A stretch of DNA of 64,000 bases. Origin: Streptomyces inusitatus. Its GTDB lineage: Bacteria; Actinomycetota; Actinomycetes; Streptomycetales; Streptomycetaceae. How positions within the stretch are numbered: the first letter of the stretch is position 1; every line of letters starts with the position of its first letter. The notes under the pieces were generated by a model. The model searched no databases and was not told the origin of the DNA. It was given only the letters and a program-made list of their open reading frames with translations. This document shows positions 24,754-32,791 of the stretch, one piece after another. A program made the position numbers and the translations under genes. The stretch lies in assembly GCF_014651115.1 (NCBI RefSeq), contig NZ_BMWG01000023.1:48227-112226 (forward strand). Reading direction: 5' to 3'.

Positions 24754-25725
24754 ATGGTGGCGAAGAAGACCGCCGAGAGCGATCCGGCGTCCACGAGATC
24801 CACCGCGGCCTCTGCTCCGGCCGGGGAGGGGGAGGCGGCTGCCGCCGAGGAGACCGGGGAGACCGGGGCGGAGGGGGCGGCGGCGCGGGAGGAGGCGGAT
24901 GCCCCGCCGCCCGTCGCGCACGCCGAACGGCCACCGGCGGCGAAGAAGGTTCCCGCGAAGAAGGCCGCGGCCAGGAAGACAGCCGTGAAGAAGGCCGTGA
25001 AGAAGGCCGTGAAGAAGGCCGTGAAGAAGGCCGCCCCCGCCAAGAAGGCGCCGGCCAAGAAGGCCGCCGCGAAGAAGGCGGCGGCGCGGGAGGACGCGGA
25101 TGCCCCGCCGCCCGTCGCGCACGCCGAACCGCCGCCGGCGGCGAAGAAGGCCGCGGCCAAGAGGGCGGCGGCCAGGAAGACAGCGAAGAAGGCCGCACCG
25201 GCGGCCGCTGAGGCGGCCGGGTCGGCCCGGCAGACAGGAGCCAGTACGGTGCGAGCCAAGAAGACCTCGATCGCCGGAGGCGGCCCCGCCGGGGTGCCCC
25301 CGGCCCGCGCGGCCGCCGCGAGCGCCCCCGGCGACCTGGCGATCCGCCCCGGCGAGGACCCATGGACCCCGGAGGAGGTCGCCGAGGCCCGTGCCGAGCT
25401 GGAGAGCGAGGTCCTGCGGCTCAACGCCGAGCTGACCACCTCCGAGGCGGCCCTCGCCAATCTGATGCGCGACACCGGCGGCGGCTCGACCGGCGACGAC
25501 GCCGACACCGGCACCAAGAACATCACGCGGGAGCACGAGCTGTCGCTGGCGGCCAACGCCCGGGAGCTGCTGGAGCAGACCGAGCGCGCGCTGCTGCGCC
25601 TCGACGCCGGCACCTACGGCGTCTGCGAGAACTGTGGCAAACCCATCGGCAAGGCCCGTATGCAGGCATTCCCCCGCGCCACACTCTGTGTGGAGTGCAA
25701 GCAGAAGCAGGAACGCCGGGGCTGA
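24754..25725 (+). CDS. DksA/TraR-type zinc-finger protein with histone H1-like Lys/Ala tail
   Basis: A 323-residue protein in two parts. Residues 1-165 are Ala/Glu-rich and then Lys/Ala-rich, with KKAVKKAVKKAVKK and AAKK repeats like histone H1 and Hup-type bacterial tails. The C-terminus is a DksA/TraR domain: coiled coil at about 205-280, then a C4 zinc finger with Cys291, Cys294, Cys312 and Cys315 (CENCGK, CVECKQ). DksA-family proteins modulate RNA polymerase. Two near-identical DADAPPPVAHAE segments (about 48-60 and 111-123) flank the Lys tract, so the tail arose partly by duplication. A DNA-binding transcription modulator is a reasonable inference. Confidence 0.85.
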   Translation: MVAKKTAESDPASTRSTAASAPAGEGEAAAAEETGETGAEGAAAREEADAPPPVAHAERPPAAKKVPAKKAAARKTAVKKAVKKAVKKAVKKAAPAKKAPAKKAAAKKAAAREDADAPPPVAHAEPPPAAKKAAAKRAAARKTAKKAAPAAAEAAGSARQTGASTVRAKKTSIAGGGPAGVPPARAAAASAPGDLAIRPGEDPWTPEEVAEARAELESEVLRLNAELTTSEAALANLMRDTGGGSTGDDADTGTKNITREHELSLAANARELLEQTERALLRLDAGTYGVCENCGKPIGKARMQAFPRATLCVECKQKQERRG

Positions 25726-25784
25726 CTCCGTACGTGTGTGCCGTACCCTCGTGGTCAGTCAGGCACCTAGGTTGAGGGACTCAC

Positions 25785-26345
25785 GTGACAGAGGCGGAGC
25801 GCGCCATCGGTACGCCGGATGTTGACGACGAGGCTGCGGCTCCCGCCGAGCAGCCCAAGGGACGGCGCAGAGTCGCCGTCCTGGTGTCGATCGCGATCGT
25901 GGCGTACCTGATCGACCTCGGCACCAAGATGCTGGTGGTGGCCAAGCTGGAGCACCATGCCCCCATCGAGGTCATCGGCGACTGGCTGAGGTTCGAGGCG
26001 GTACGGAACGCGGGCGCCGCCTTCGGCATCGGCGAGGCGTTCACGGTGATCTTCACCGCCATCGCCGCCTCGGTGATCGTGGTGATCATCCGGCTGGCGC
26101 GCAAGCTCTACAGCCTGCCCTGGGCCATCGCGCTCGGTCTGCTGCTCGGCGGGGCGCTCGGCAACCTCACCGACCGGATTTTCCGCGCGCCCGGGGTCTT
26201 CGAGGGCGCGGTCGTCGATTTCATCGCCCCCGCGCACTTCGCCGTCTTCAATCTCGCGGACACCGCCATCGTCTGCGGCGGCATTCTCATCGTGATCCTC
26301 TCCTTCAAGGGCCTCGACCCGGACGGCACCGTCCACAAGGACTGA
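25785..26345 (+). CDS. lspA: Lipoprotein signal peptidase LspA
   Basis: A 186-residue integral membrane aspartic protease that removes signal peptides from lipid-modified prolipoproteins. Four hydrophobic helices are visible after a charged 28-residue N-terminus. Catalytic aspartates are Asp130 (GNLTDRIFR) and Asp159 (FNLADTAI). GTG with GAGGGA 5 nt upstream. Lgt, which acts one step earlier in lipoprotein maturation, is encoded at 62975-63940. Confidence 0.96.
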   Translation: MTEAERAIGTPDVDDEAAAPAEQPKGRRRVAVLVSIAIVAYLIDLGTKMLVVAKLEHHAPIEVIGDWLRFEAVRNAGAAFGIGEAFTVIFTAIAASVIVVIIRLARKLYSLPWAIALGLLLGGALGNLTDRIFRAPGVFEGAVVDFIAPAHFAVFNLADTAIVCGGILIVILSFKGLDPDGTVHKD

Positions 26346-26400
26346 GAAGGACGGAGAAGGGTTGAGCCGGGCGGGTGCCGGGACAAGGCATACTCGACGG

Positions 26401-27342
26401 GTGAGTACCCTTCCCGAGATCCGCACCCTGCCCGTACCCGATGGCCTTGAGGGCGAGCGTGTCGACGCCGTCATCTCCCGTATTTTCGGGTTCTCCCGCA
26501 CCAAGGCGGCCGAGCTGGCCGCCGCCGGGAAAGTGCTGGTCGACGGCGCTGCCGTCGGGAAGTCCGAGCGAGTGCACGGCGGCGCGTGGCTGGAGGTCGA
26601 GATGCCTCAGGCCCCCGCGCCCGTCCAGCTCGTGGCCGAGCCGGTCGAGGGCATGGAGATCGTCCACGACGACGACGACATCGTCGTGATCATGAAGCCG
26701 GTGGGCGTCGCCGCCCACCCCAGCCCCGGCTGGACCGGGACCACGGTGATCGGCGGTCTCGCCGCCGCGGGGTACCGGATCTCCACCTCCGGCGCCGCCG
26801 AGCGCCAGGGCATCGTGCACCGGCTGGACGTCGGCACCTCGGGGCTGATGGTCGTGGCCAAGTCCGAGCGCGCCTACACCCTGCTCAAGCAGCAGTTCCG
26901 GGAGCGCACCGTCGACAAGCGCTACCACGCGCTGGTGCAGGGCCACCCGGACCCGATGAGCGGGACGATCGACGCCCCCATCGGCCGCCACCCCCGCCAC
27001 GACTACAAGTGGGCCGTGACCGCCGAGGGCAAGCCCTCGGTGACGCACTACGACCTCCAGGAGGCGTTCCGCGCCGCCTCCCTGCTCGACATCAAGCTGG
27101 AGACCGGGCGCACCCACCAGATCCGGGTCCACATGTCCGCCCATCACCACCCCTGTGTGGGCGACCTCACCTATGGCGCGGACCCGACGCTGGCGAAGCG
27201 GCTGGGCCTGACCCGGCAGTGGCTGCACGCGGTGCGCCTCGGCTTCGAGCACCCGGCCGACGGCCAGTGGGTGGAGTTCGAGAGCGGCTACCCCGAGGAC
27301 CTCCGCAGGGCGCTGGAGATCATCGCGGCGGAGAGCGCCTGA
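26401..27342 (+). CDS. RluD-type 23S rRNA pseudouridine synthase
   Basis: A 313-residue protein of the RluA/RluD family that isomerises uridine in RNA. An S4 RNA-binding domain spans about 15-75. The catalytic motif HRLDVGTSGLMV has Asp143. Further RluA-family blocks are KRYHALVQG and TGRTHQIRVHM. The usual Streptomyces partner of lspA. I chose GTG 26401 to match the normal N-terminus; an in-frame TTG at 26362 has a purine-rich stretch too close to use well. Target position is inferred from family, not shown. Confidence 0.9.
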   Translation: MSTLPEIRTLPVPDGLEGERVDAVISRIFGFSRTKAAELAAAGKVLVDGAAVGKSERVHGGAWLEVEMPQAPAPVQLVAEPVEGMEIVHDDDDIVVIMKPVGVAAHPSPGWTGTTVIGGLAAAGYRISTSGAAERQGIVHRLDVGTSGLMVVAKSERAYTLLKQQFRERTVDKRYHALVQGHPDPMSGTIDAPIGRHPRHDYKWAVTAEGKPSVTHYDLQEAFRAASLLDIKLETGRTHQIRVHMSAHHHPCVGDLTYGADPTLAKRLGLTRQWLHAVRLGFEHPADGQWVEFESGYPEDLRRALEIIAAESA

Positions 27343-27523
27343 CACCGGGCGTCTCCCGTACGGCGGGGAGCTCCCCCGAGGGCGGCATCGGCCACCGGGG
27401 GAAGCGCCGGGCGCTCTGAAGCTGCCCCACCGGGTGGCAAAGCCGCATTTCGGGTGAATCGAATGCATCACATGGCAGTCTGATGTCCTGATTGTGGTGA
27501 TTCATTCCCCGGAGGGCGTCCCC

Positions 27524-29110
27524 GTGGACCAAGTCGCACTGCTGCTGGCGCTGCTGCTCGGAGCCGTGGTGACCGTGCCGCTGGGGGAGCGGCTCGACCT
27601 TCCCGCGCCGGTGCTGATGACCCTCGCCGGGGCCGGGGTGGCCTTTCTGCCCTTCGTGCCGACCGTCGAGGTCCCGCCCGAATTCATCCTGCCGCTGGTG
27701 CTGCCGCCCCTGCTGTACGCGGCGGTCCAGCGGACCTCCTGGCGGCAGTTCACCGCCAATGTACGGCCCATCCTGCTGCTCGCCGTCGCCCTGGTCTTCG
27801 TCACCACGGCCGCCGTCGCCGCCGTCCTCCAGGCCCTGGTGCCCGGTCTGCCGCTCGCCGCCGCCGTCGCGCTCGGCGCGCTGGTCGCACCCCCCGACCC
27901 GGTCGCCGCCACCGCCGTCGCCGGCCGGCTGGGGCTGCCCCGCCGGCTGGTCTCCATCCTGGAGGGCGAGGGGCTCTTCAACGACGTCACCGCGATCGTG
28001 CTCTACCACGTGGCGATCGCCGCCGTGGTCAGCGGCACCTTCTCCTGGCCCGCCGCCGGGGCGCAGCTCGTGCTCTCCGCCGTGGTCGCCGTCGCCGTCG
28101 GACTCGCCCTCGGCTGGCTCTCCAACAAGCTGATGGGCCGACTCGGCGACGCCACCCTCCAGGTCGGGCTCTCGCTGATGGTGCCCTTCGTCAGCTATGT
28201 GCTCGCCGAGGAGCTGCACGGCTCCGGGGTGCTCGCCGTCCTCACCACCGCCCTCTTCCTCGCGGAGCACGCGGCCGACGCCGACGACGTCCTGGGACGG
28301 CTGGCCGGGAGAACCTTCTGGGAGATCATCGACACCCTGGTCACCGGCGTCGCCTTCGGGCTGATCGGCCTCGAACTCCACACGGTCTTCGGCACCGTCG
28401 ACGGCCGGCTGTCCGAGCTGCTCGGCTGGGGCGCGATCGTCACCGCCACCGTCGTCGGCGTACGGCTGCTGTGGCTGCTCCCCGCCACCTGGCTCGCCAA
28501 ACGGCTGCACCACCGACGCGACTACGACGAGGACATCCCCGTCAGCTGGCGCGAGACCGTGGTGATGTGGTGGTCCGGCATGCGCGGCGTCGCCTCGGTC
28601 GCGCTCGCGCTCGCCATCCCGCTGACGATCGACGGCGGCGGGCCCTTCCCGGCCCGCTCGGAGATCGTCTTCATCGCCTTCGTGGTGATCCTCGCCACCC
28701 TGGTGATCCAGGGCCTCACCCTGCCCTGGCTGGTGCGCAGGCTGGGGGTCCGCGCCGACGCCGGGGCCGAACGCGAGCTGGAGCACACCCTGGCCGTACG
28801 GGCCGCCCGCGCCGCCCGGCACCGGCTGCGGGAGATCGAGGAGGTCGAGGAGCTGCCCGAGGACGTCAGCGAACGGCTGCTGCGCGGTGCGTACGAGGTG
28901 GGGGCGAGGATCAGCCCGGACATCGTCGACGAGGATCGCCGGGACTGGTACGCCAAACGGGTCGAGCGGGCCAGGACGGTCCGCCGGATCCAGCGGGAGA
29001 TGCTGTCGGCCGCCCGCCACGAGGTGCTGGCGGCCCGCAGCGAACCGGGGGCCGACCCCGAGGTGGTGGACCGGGTGCTGCGGCGGCTGGACGTCCACAG
29101 CCTCCGCTGA
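27524..29110 (+). CDS. CPA1-family Na+/H+ antiporter
   Basis: A 528-residue cation/proton antiporter with about 12 hydrophobic helices over residues 1-400. It has FILPLVLPPLLYAAVQ, ALVAPPDPVAATAV, EGEGLFNDVTAIVLY and WSGMRGVASVALALA, all typical of the CPA1/NhaP-type exchanger. A charged Arg/Glu-rich cytoplasmic tail of about 125 residues follows. GTG 27524 has GGAGGG 7 nt upstream; an in-frame GTG at 27494 is less well supported. Substrate (Na+ or K+) cannot be told from sequence. Confidence 0.88.
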   Translation: MDQVALLLALLLGAVVTVPLGERLDLPAPVLMTLAGAGVAFLPFVPTVEVPPEFILPLVLPPLLYAAVQRTSWRQFTANVRPILLLAVALVFVTTAAVAAVLQALVPGLPLAAAVALGALVAPPDPVAATAVAGRLGLPRRLVSILEGEGLFNDVTAIVLYHVAIAAVVSGTFSWPAAGAQLVLSAVVAVAVGLALGWLSNKLMGRLGDATLQVGLSLMVPFVSYVLAEELHGSGVLAVLTTALFLAEHAADADDVLGRLAGRTFWEIIDTLVTGVAFGLIGLELHTVFGTVDGRLSELLGWGAIVTATVVGVRLLWLLPATWLAKRLHHRRDYDEDIPVSWRETVVMWWSGMRGVASVALALAIPLTIDGGGPFPARSEIVFIAFVVILATLVIQGLTLPWLVRRLGVRADAGAERELEHTLAVRAARAARHRLREIEEVEELPEDVSERLLRGAYEVGARISPDIVDEDRRDWYAKRVERARTVRRIQREMLSAARHEVLAARSEPGADPEVVDRVLRRLDVHSLR

Positions 29111-29137
29111 GACCGCCCCCGGCTTCCTCCCCGCCCG

Positions 29138-30238
29138 TCAGCCCCGCCCGGTGCGCGGCTCCTCCGCCGCCGGAAGGCCCTCCTTCGCCCGCCGCCCGGC
29201 GGGCTCCACCGCCGGTCCCGTCGCCACCTTCGGCAGCGCGTACGGATGGTGCTCGTGCAGCCAGGCCACCAGCTGCTCGCGCACCGCGCACCGCACGGTC
29301 CAGATGTCGTCGGCGTCCTTGGCGGTCACCACGGCCCGCACCTGGATCGTGGTCGGCGTGGTGTCCGTCACGGCGAGCGACCAGTCACGGCCGTCCCACG
29401 CGGGACACTCCTCGACGATCCGGTGGAGCCTCTCCCGCATCAGCGGCACCGGGGCGGAGTGGTCCAGATGGAAGAAGACCGTCCCCGTCATCTGCACCCC
29501 GCCGCGCGACCAGTTCTCGAACGGCTTGCTGGTGAAGTACGACACCGGCATGGTGATCCGCCGCTCGTCCCAGGTCCGCACGGCGAGAAAGGTGAGGGTG
29601 ATCTCCTCGACCGTGCCCCACTCCCCGTCGACCACCACGGTGTCCCCGATCCGCACCATGTCGCCGAAGGCGATCTGGAGCCCGGCGAAGAGATTCCCCA
29701 GCGTCGACTGCGCCGCGATGCCCGCGACGATGCCCAGCACACCGGCCGACGCCAGCATCGATGTGCCGACGGTCCGCATCGCGGGGAAGGTCAGCAGCAT
29801 CGCGGAGACCGCCACCACCCCCACCACCGCGATGACCACCCGCTGGATCAGGGTGACCTGGGTACGGACCCGGCGCAGCCGGGCGGGATCGCGGGTGGCG
29901 GCGGCGTACCGGCTGTAGACCGACTCCACCACGGCGGTGGCGATCCTGACGACCAGCCAGGCGGAGGCCCCGATCAGCACCAGGGTCAGCAGCTGTCCGA
30001 TGCCGCCGCGGTACGGGACGAGAGCGGCGATCTCCGCCCGCTGGTAGCTCCCTCTGAGCAGCGCCGTGAGCAGCACCACCCGCAGCGGGACGCGGCAGCG
30101 GCGCAGCAGACCCCACAGCGGGGTCTCCGGGTGCCGGGCGTCGGCCCGGCGGAGCAGCAGGTCGACCAGCCATCCCACGAACAGCGTGAGGACGACCGAA
30201 CCGCCGATGACGATCACAGGGCGCAGTACGTTCTCCAT
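29138..30238 (-). CDS. MscS-family mechanosensitive channel protein
   Basis: A 366-residue membrane protein. Four hydrophobic helices in the first 175 residues lead into the MscS pore-helix and beta domain: LGIVAGIAAQSTLGNLFAGLQIAFGDMVRIGDTVVVDGEWGTVEEITL. A C-terminal alpha/beta region follows. Such channels release solutes on hypo-osmotic shock. The ATG at 30238 has TACGTT (minus strand, 30250-30245) 6 nt upstream, a leaderless-type promoter. That -10 box overlaps the one for the divergent gene. Confidence 0.88.
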   Translation of the reverse strand: MENVLRPVIVIGGSVVLTLFVGWLVDLLLRRADARHPETPLWGLLRRCRVPLRVVLLTALLRGSYQRAEIAALVPYRGGIGQLLTLVLIGASAWLVVRIATAVVESVYSRYAAATRDPARLRRVRTQVTLIQRVVIAVVGVVAVSAMLLTFPAMRTVGTSMLASAGVLGIVAGIAAQSTLGNLFAGLQIAFGDMVRIGDTVVVDGEWGTVEEITLTFLAVRTWDERRITMPVSYFTSKPFENWSRGGVQMTGTVFFHLDHSAPVPLMRERLHRIVEECPAWDGRDWSLAVTDTTPTTIQVRAVVTAKDADDIWTVRCAVREQLVAWLHEHHPYALPKVATGPAVEPAGRRAKEGLPAAEEPRTGRG

Positions 30239-30243
30239 GTTTC

Positions 30244-30256
30244 GAACGTAACCTGA
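30244..30256. promoter_or_regulatory. Divergent overlapping leaderless-type promoters
   Basis: Only 22 bp separate the two start codons. TAACCT on the plus strand (30249-30254) is 6 nt before the ATG at 30261, and TACGTT on the minus strand (30250-30245) is 6 nt before the ATG at 30238. Both fit TANNNT leaderless promoters, and the two boxes share bases. Confidence 0.5.
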
Positions 30257-30260
30257 CCGC

Positions 30261-30836
30261 ATGCACATCATGCTTTTTCATTCCACATACGGTCTCCGTC
30301 CCGCTGTGCGCTCGGCCGCCGAGCGGCTGCGGGCGGCGGGGCACCAGGTGTGGACGCCCGACCTCTTCGAGGGCCGCACCTTCGACACCGTCGAGGACGG
30401 TATGGCCTTCAAGGACGGGCTGGGCAAGGACGAACTGCTGAAGCGGGCGGTCCTCGCCGCCGCGCCCTACTCCGACCGGGGCGTGGTCTACGCGGGGTTC
30501 TCACTGGGGGCCTCGATCGCGCAGACCCTGGCGCTCGGCGACGAGAAGGCCCGGGGGCTGCTGCTGATGCACGGCACCTCGGACATCGCCGAGAGCGCGT
30601 CGGTGGACGAGCTTCCCGTACAGCTGCACATCGCCGACCCCGACCCCTTCGAGCCGCACGACTGGCTGACCGCCTGGTACCTGGGCATGGGCCGGGCGGG
30701 GGCCGACGCGGAGGTCTACCGCTACCCGGGCGCGGGGCATCTCTTCACCGACCCGGAGCTGCCCGACTACGACGAGGAGGCCGCGGAGACGGCCTGGCGG
30801 GTGTCGCTCGGCTTCCTGGAGACGCTGGATTCCTGA
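30261..30836 (+). CDS. Dienelactone hydrolase-family alpha/beta hydrolase
   Basis: A 191-residue single-domain alpha/beta hydrolase. The nucleophile elbow is GFSLGAS with Ser81, where classical dienelactone hydrolases have Cys. The likely catalytic His is His160 (GAGHLF). The N-terminal MLFHSTYGLRP and the TPDLFEGRTFD block are common in actinobacterial members. The substrate is unknown. Starts divergently from the MscS gene with no room for a leader. Confidence 0.85.
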   Translation: MHIMLFHSTYGLRPAVRSAAERLRAAGHQVWTPDLFEGRTFDTVEDGMAFKDGLGKDELLKRAVLAAAPYSDRGVVYAGFSLGASIAQTLALGDEKARGLLLMHGTSDIAESASVDELPVQLHIADPDPFEPHDWLTAWYLGMGRAGADAEVYRYPGAGHLFTDPELPDYDEEAAETAWRVSLGFLETLDS

Positions 30837-30843
30837 GGCGTGA

Positions 30844-30871
30844 GCGGGGGGACCCGGCCGGGTCCCCCCGC
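30844..30871. terminator. Bidirectional terminator hairpin
   Basis: A 28-nt perfect palindrome forming a 12-bp stem with a GGCC loop lies between the converging hydrolase and DsbA-like genes. Confidence 0.8.
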
Positions 30872-30881
30872 CCATGTGGCG

Positions 30882-31697
30882 TCAGGCCTTGAGGGCCTTG
30901 TCGACGGCGGTCCGGAAGGACTCCGCGGTCATCGGGGTCTGGTCGGTGCCCGCGCCGTTGATCTTCTTGCCGTCCATCATCAGTGTCGGGGTGCCCTGGA
31001 CGCCGCTGTCGTCGAACGCCTTCGACATCTTCATCGCCCAGGCGTCGAACTTCCCGCTCTTGACGTCCTTCTCGAAGGCGGCGTTGTCCTTCAGCGCCGG
31101 GACCGAGTCGGCGGCCTTCAGCAGATAGGAGTCCTCGGCGAACACGTCCTTGCTCTCGGCGGGGAAGAACTCCTTCGAGTACAGCGCCGCCTTGTACTCC
31201 ATGAACGCCTCGGGTCCGACATTGAGCGCCGCGCCCAGCGCGCTGAGCGCGTTCTTGGAGCCCTCGCCGTCGTCCCCGTTGTCGAGGAAGGTCGCGCCGA
31301 CGTACTTCATCTTGTACTTGCCGGCGGCGACGTCCTTCTTCAGCTCCTCGCCGACGGCCTGCTCGAAGTTGGCACAGGAGGGGCAGCGGGAGTCCTCGTA
31401 CACCCCGAGCGTCTTCTTGGCGCTCGCCTTGCCGATGACGACCTCGGTGCCGTCCTTGCCGCTGGTGTTCTTCGGCGCGGTGACGTTCTTGGCGTCCTTC
31501 GCCGCGTCCCAGGCGGTGGGCTCGTTCGCCTGCATCACGGCGTAGCCGATGCCGCCCGCGAGGGCGAGGACCGCGACCGTGGTGCCGGCCACGATCAGCT
31601 GCCGGCGCGCCCGCTCCTTCTTGGCCACCCGCTCGCGCTCCTCGCGCAGCCGCTCACGGGCTGCCGCCTTGTTGGCCTTGCTGTTGCGTGCACTCAT
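30882..31697 (-). CDS. Membrane-anchored DsbA/thioredoxin-like oxidoreductase
   Basis: A 271-residue protein. A charged Arg/Lys-rich cytoplasmic N-terminus precedes one signal-anchor helix (about 34-56). The extracytoplasmic thioredoxin-fold domain has the active site Cys105-Pro-Ser-Cys108 and a cis-proline loop (QGTPTLMMDG). It probably makes or isomerises disulfides outside the membrane. A related protein is encoded at 61960-62838. An inverted repeat (31721-31736, arms CGTATC/GATACG) lies upstream. Confidence 0.9.
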   Translation of the reverse strand: MSARNSKANKAAARERLREERERVAKKERARRQLIVAGTTVAVLALAGGIGYAVMQANEPTAWDAAKDAKNVTAPKNTSGKDGTEVVIGKASAKKTLGVYEDSRCPSCANFEQAVGEELKKDVAAGKYKMKYVGATFLDNGDDGEGSKNALSALGAALNVGPEAFMEYKAALYSKEFFPAESKDVFAEDSYLLKAADSVPALKDNAAFEKDVKSGKFDAWAMKMSKAFDDSGVQGTPTLMMDGKKINGAGTDQTPMTAESFRTAVDKALKA

Positions 31698-31865
31698 GGT
31701 GATTCACTCCGGAAAGACGACGTATCAGGGGATACGGAAGAAAGAATGGGGGACCGCGCGAACCGCCTGGCCCGCGAGAGGGTGCCGAAGGGCGGCACGG
31801 GACCGGGCAGGGATACGCGAAGGGGGCACGGCTCCGGTCGGGGAGCCGTGGCGGACCGGCTCGGC

Positions 31866-32555
31866 TCAGCCGAGGGCCGCGGCCGGGCGCGGGGGAGGGC
31901 CCCGCCGCCCGACGGAGTGCACCAGCGCGCGGGTGCGGGAGACGGCGGGCCGGGTCAGGGCCCGCACCCGGCGGCGCACCGCGGGATGCGCCGCCGCCGC
32001 CACGGCGACCGCGATCAGCAGCGGCCGGAAGGCGAGCGCGCCCACCGTCCGCAGCAGCGCCCCGAGCGCGGCCTCGCCGTGCCACAGCCAGGCCGAGGCG
32101 AGCAGCCCGACACCGACATGGGCCGCCAGCAGCAGCCAGGGCAGCGCCGGATCGTGGGGAGCCGCCAGGGCCGCCGCGCCGGGCTGCGCCGCGCTCACCC
32201 CCGGCAGTCCGCCGCCGACGCCGCCGCAGAGAACGTCGAAGCCCAGCGCCCGCAGCGAGCCGGCGACCGGTCCGCCGCCGGGGCCGTAACAGAGATCCTG
32301 ACCGCTGGTGAAGATCGTGTCGGCGGCCAGCTCCAGCGGCACGAGCAGGCTCGCGATCCGCCAGAACCCGCGCTCACGGCCCGACAGCGCGTACACCAGG
32401 GCGAAGACACCCGCCGACAGACCGGCGACCGTGGTCCACGGCAGCGGGACGCCCGAGAGCAGCACATGCGAGGCCGCGGACAGCGTCACGACCAGTGCCG
32501 TGAAGATCGCCGCCCGCACCACCCTGAGCTGTGCTCCCGATACGTCCATCGCCAT
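31866..32555 (-). CDS. Uncharacterised polytopic membrane protein
   Basis: A 229-residue protein with about five hydrophobic helices and an Arg/Pro-rich C-terminal tail. A loop after the third helix holds a conserved-looking DLCYGPGGG stretch and a second Cys (FDVLCGG), possibly a disulfide pair. It lies on the same strand upstream of the DsbA-like gene with a 168-bp gap, which suggests, but does not show, a redox link. I do not recognise the family. The start is ATG 32555 or 32549; neither has a clear ribosome-binding site. Confidence 0.7.
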   Translation of the reverse strand: MAMDVSGAQLRVVRAAIFTALVVTLSAASHVLLSGVPLPWTTVAGLSAGVFALVYALSGRERGFWRIASLLVPLELAADTIFTSGQDLCYGPGGGPVAGSLRALGFDVLCGGVGGGLPGVSAAQPGAAALAAPHDPALPWLLLAAHVGVGLLASAWLWHGEAALGALLRTVGALAFRPLLIAVAVAAAAHPAVRRRVRALTRPAVSRTRALVHSVGRRGPPPRPAAALG

Positions 32556-32594
32556 CCGAGTGTGTCATGCCTCCGTGAGAGGGGGCTTAAGGTC

Positions 32595-32758
32595 GTGTCT
32601 TCGAAGTCCCGTCTGCCTGTCGTGCCCTGGCACGCACGCTCGCGGCGTTGTCGTCGGTCGCCGACGCTCCGCGTCGACTCCCTCCTCCGCCTTGCGATCG
32701 CACGCGCCAGACCCCGCCAGACCCTCCCTACGGGAGGATGACGCTACTTCGAAGACAC
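32595..32758. repeat. 164-bp element with 13-bp perfect terminal inverted repeats
   Basis: GTGTCTTCGAAGT (32595-32607) and ACTTCGAAGACAC (32746-32758) are perfect inverted copies, with further CGTC similarity just inside. The interior has smaller palindromes (around GTCGAC and CTCCCTACGGGAG) and no plausible gene. It sits between the DUF2252 stop and the membrane protein start. It looks like a MITE or dispersed palindromic repeat; no clear target duplication is visible. Confidence 0.6.
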
Positions 32759-32791
32759 TCCCCAGACATCCTTCCGCTTTGTGGGGGCCGC

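Noticed and set aside
24960..25090. Lysine-codon repeats in the DksA-type gene as an assembly artefact
   Set aside because: The frame stays open, codon use varies between units, and H1-like tails are common in actinobacterial proteins.
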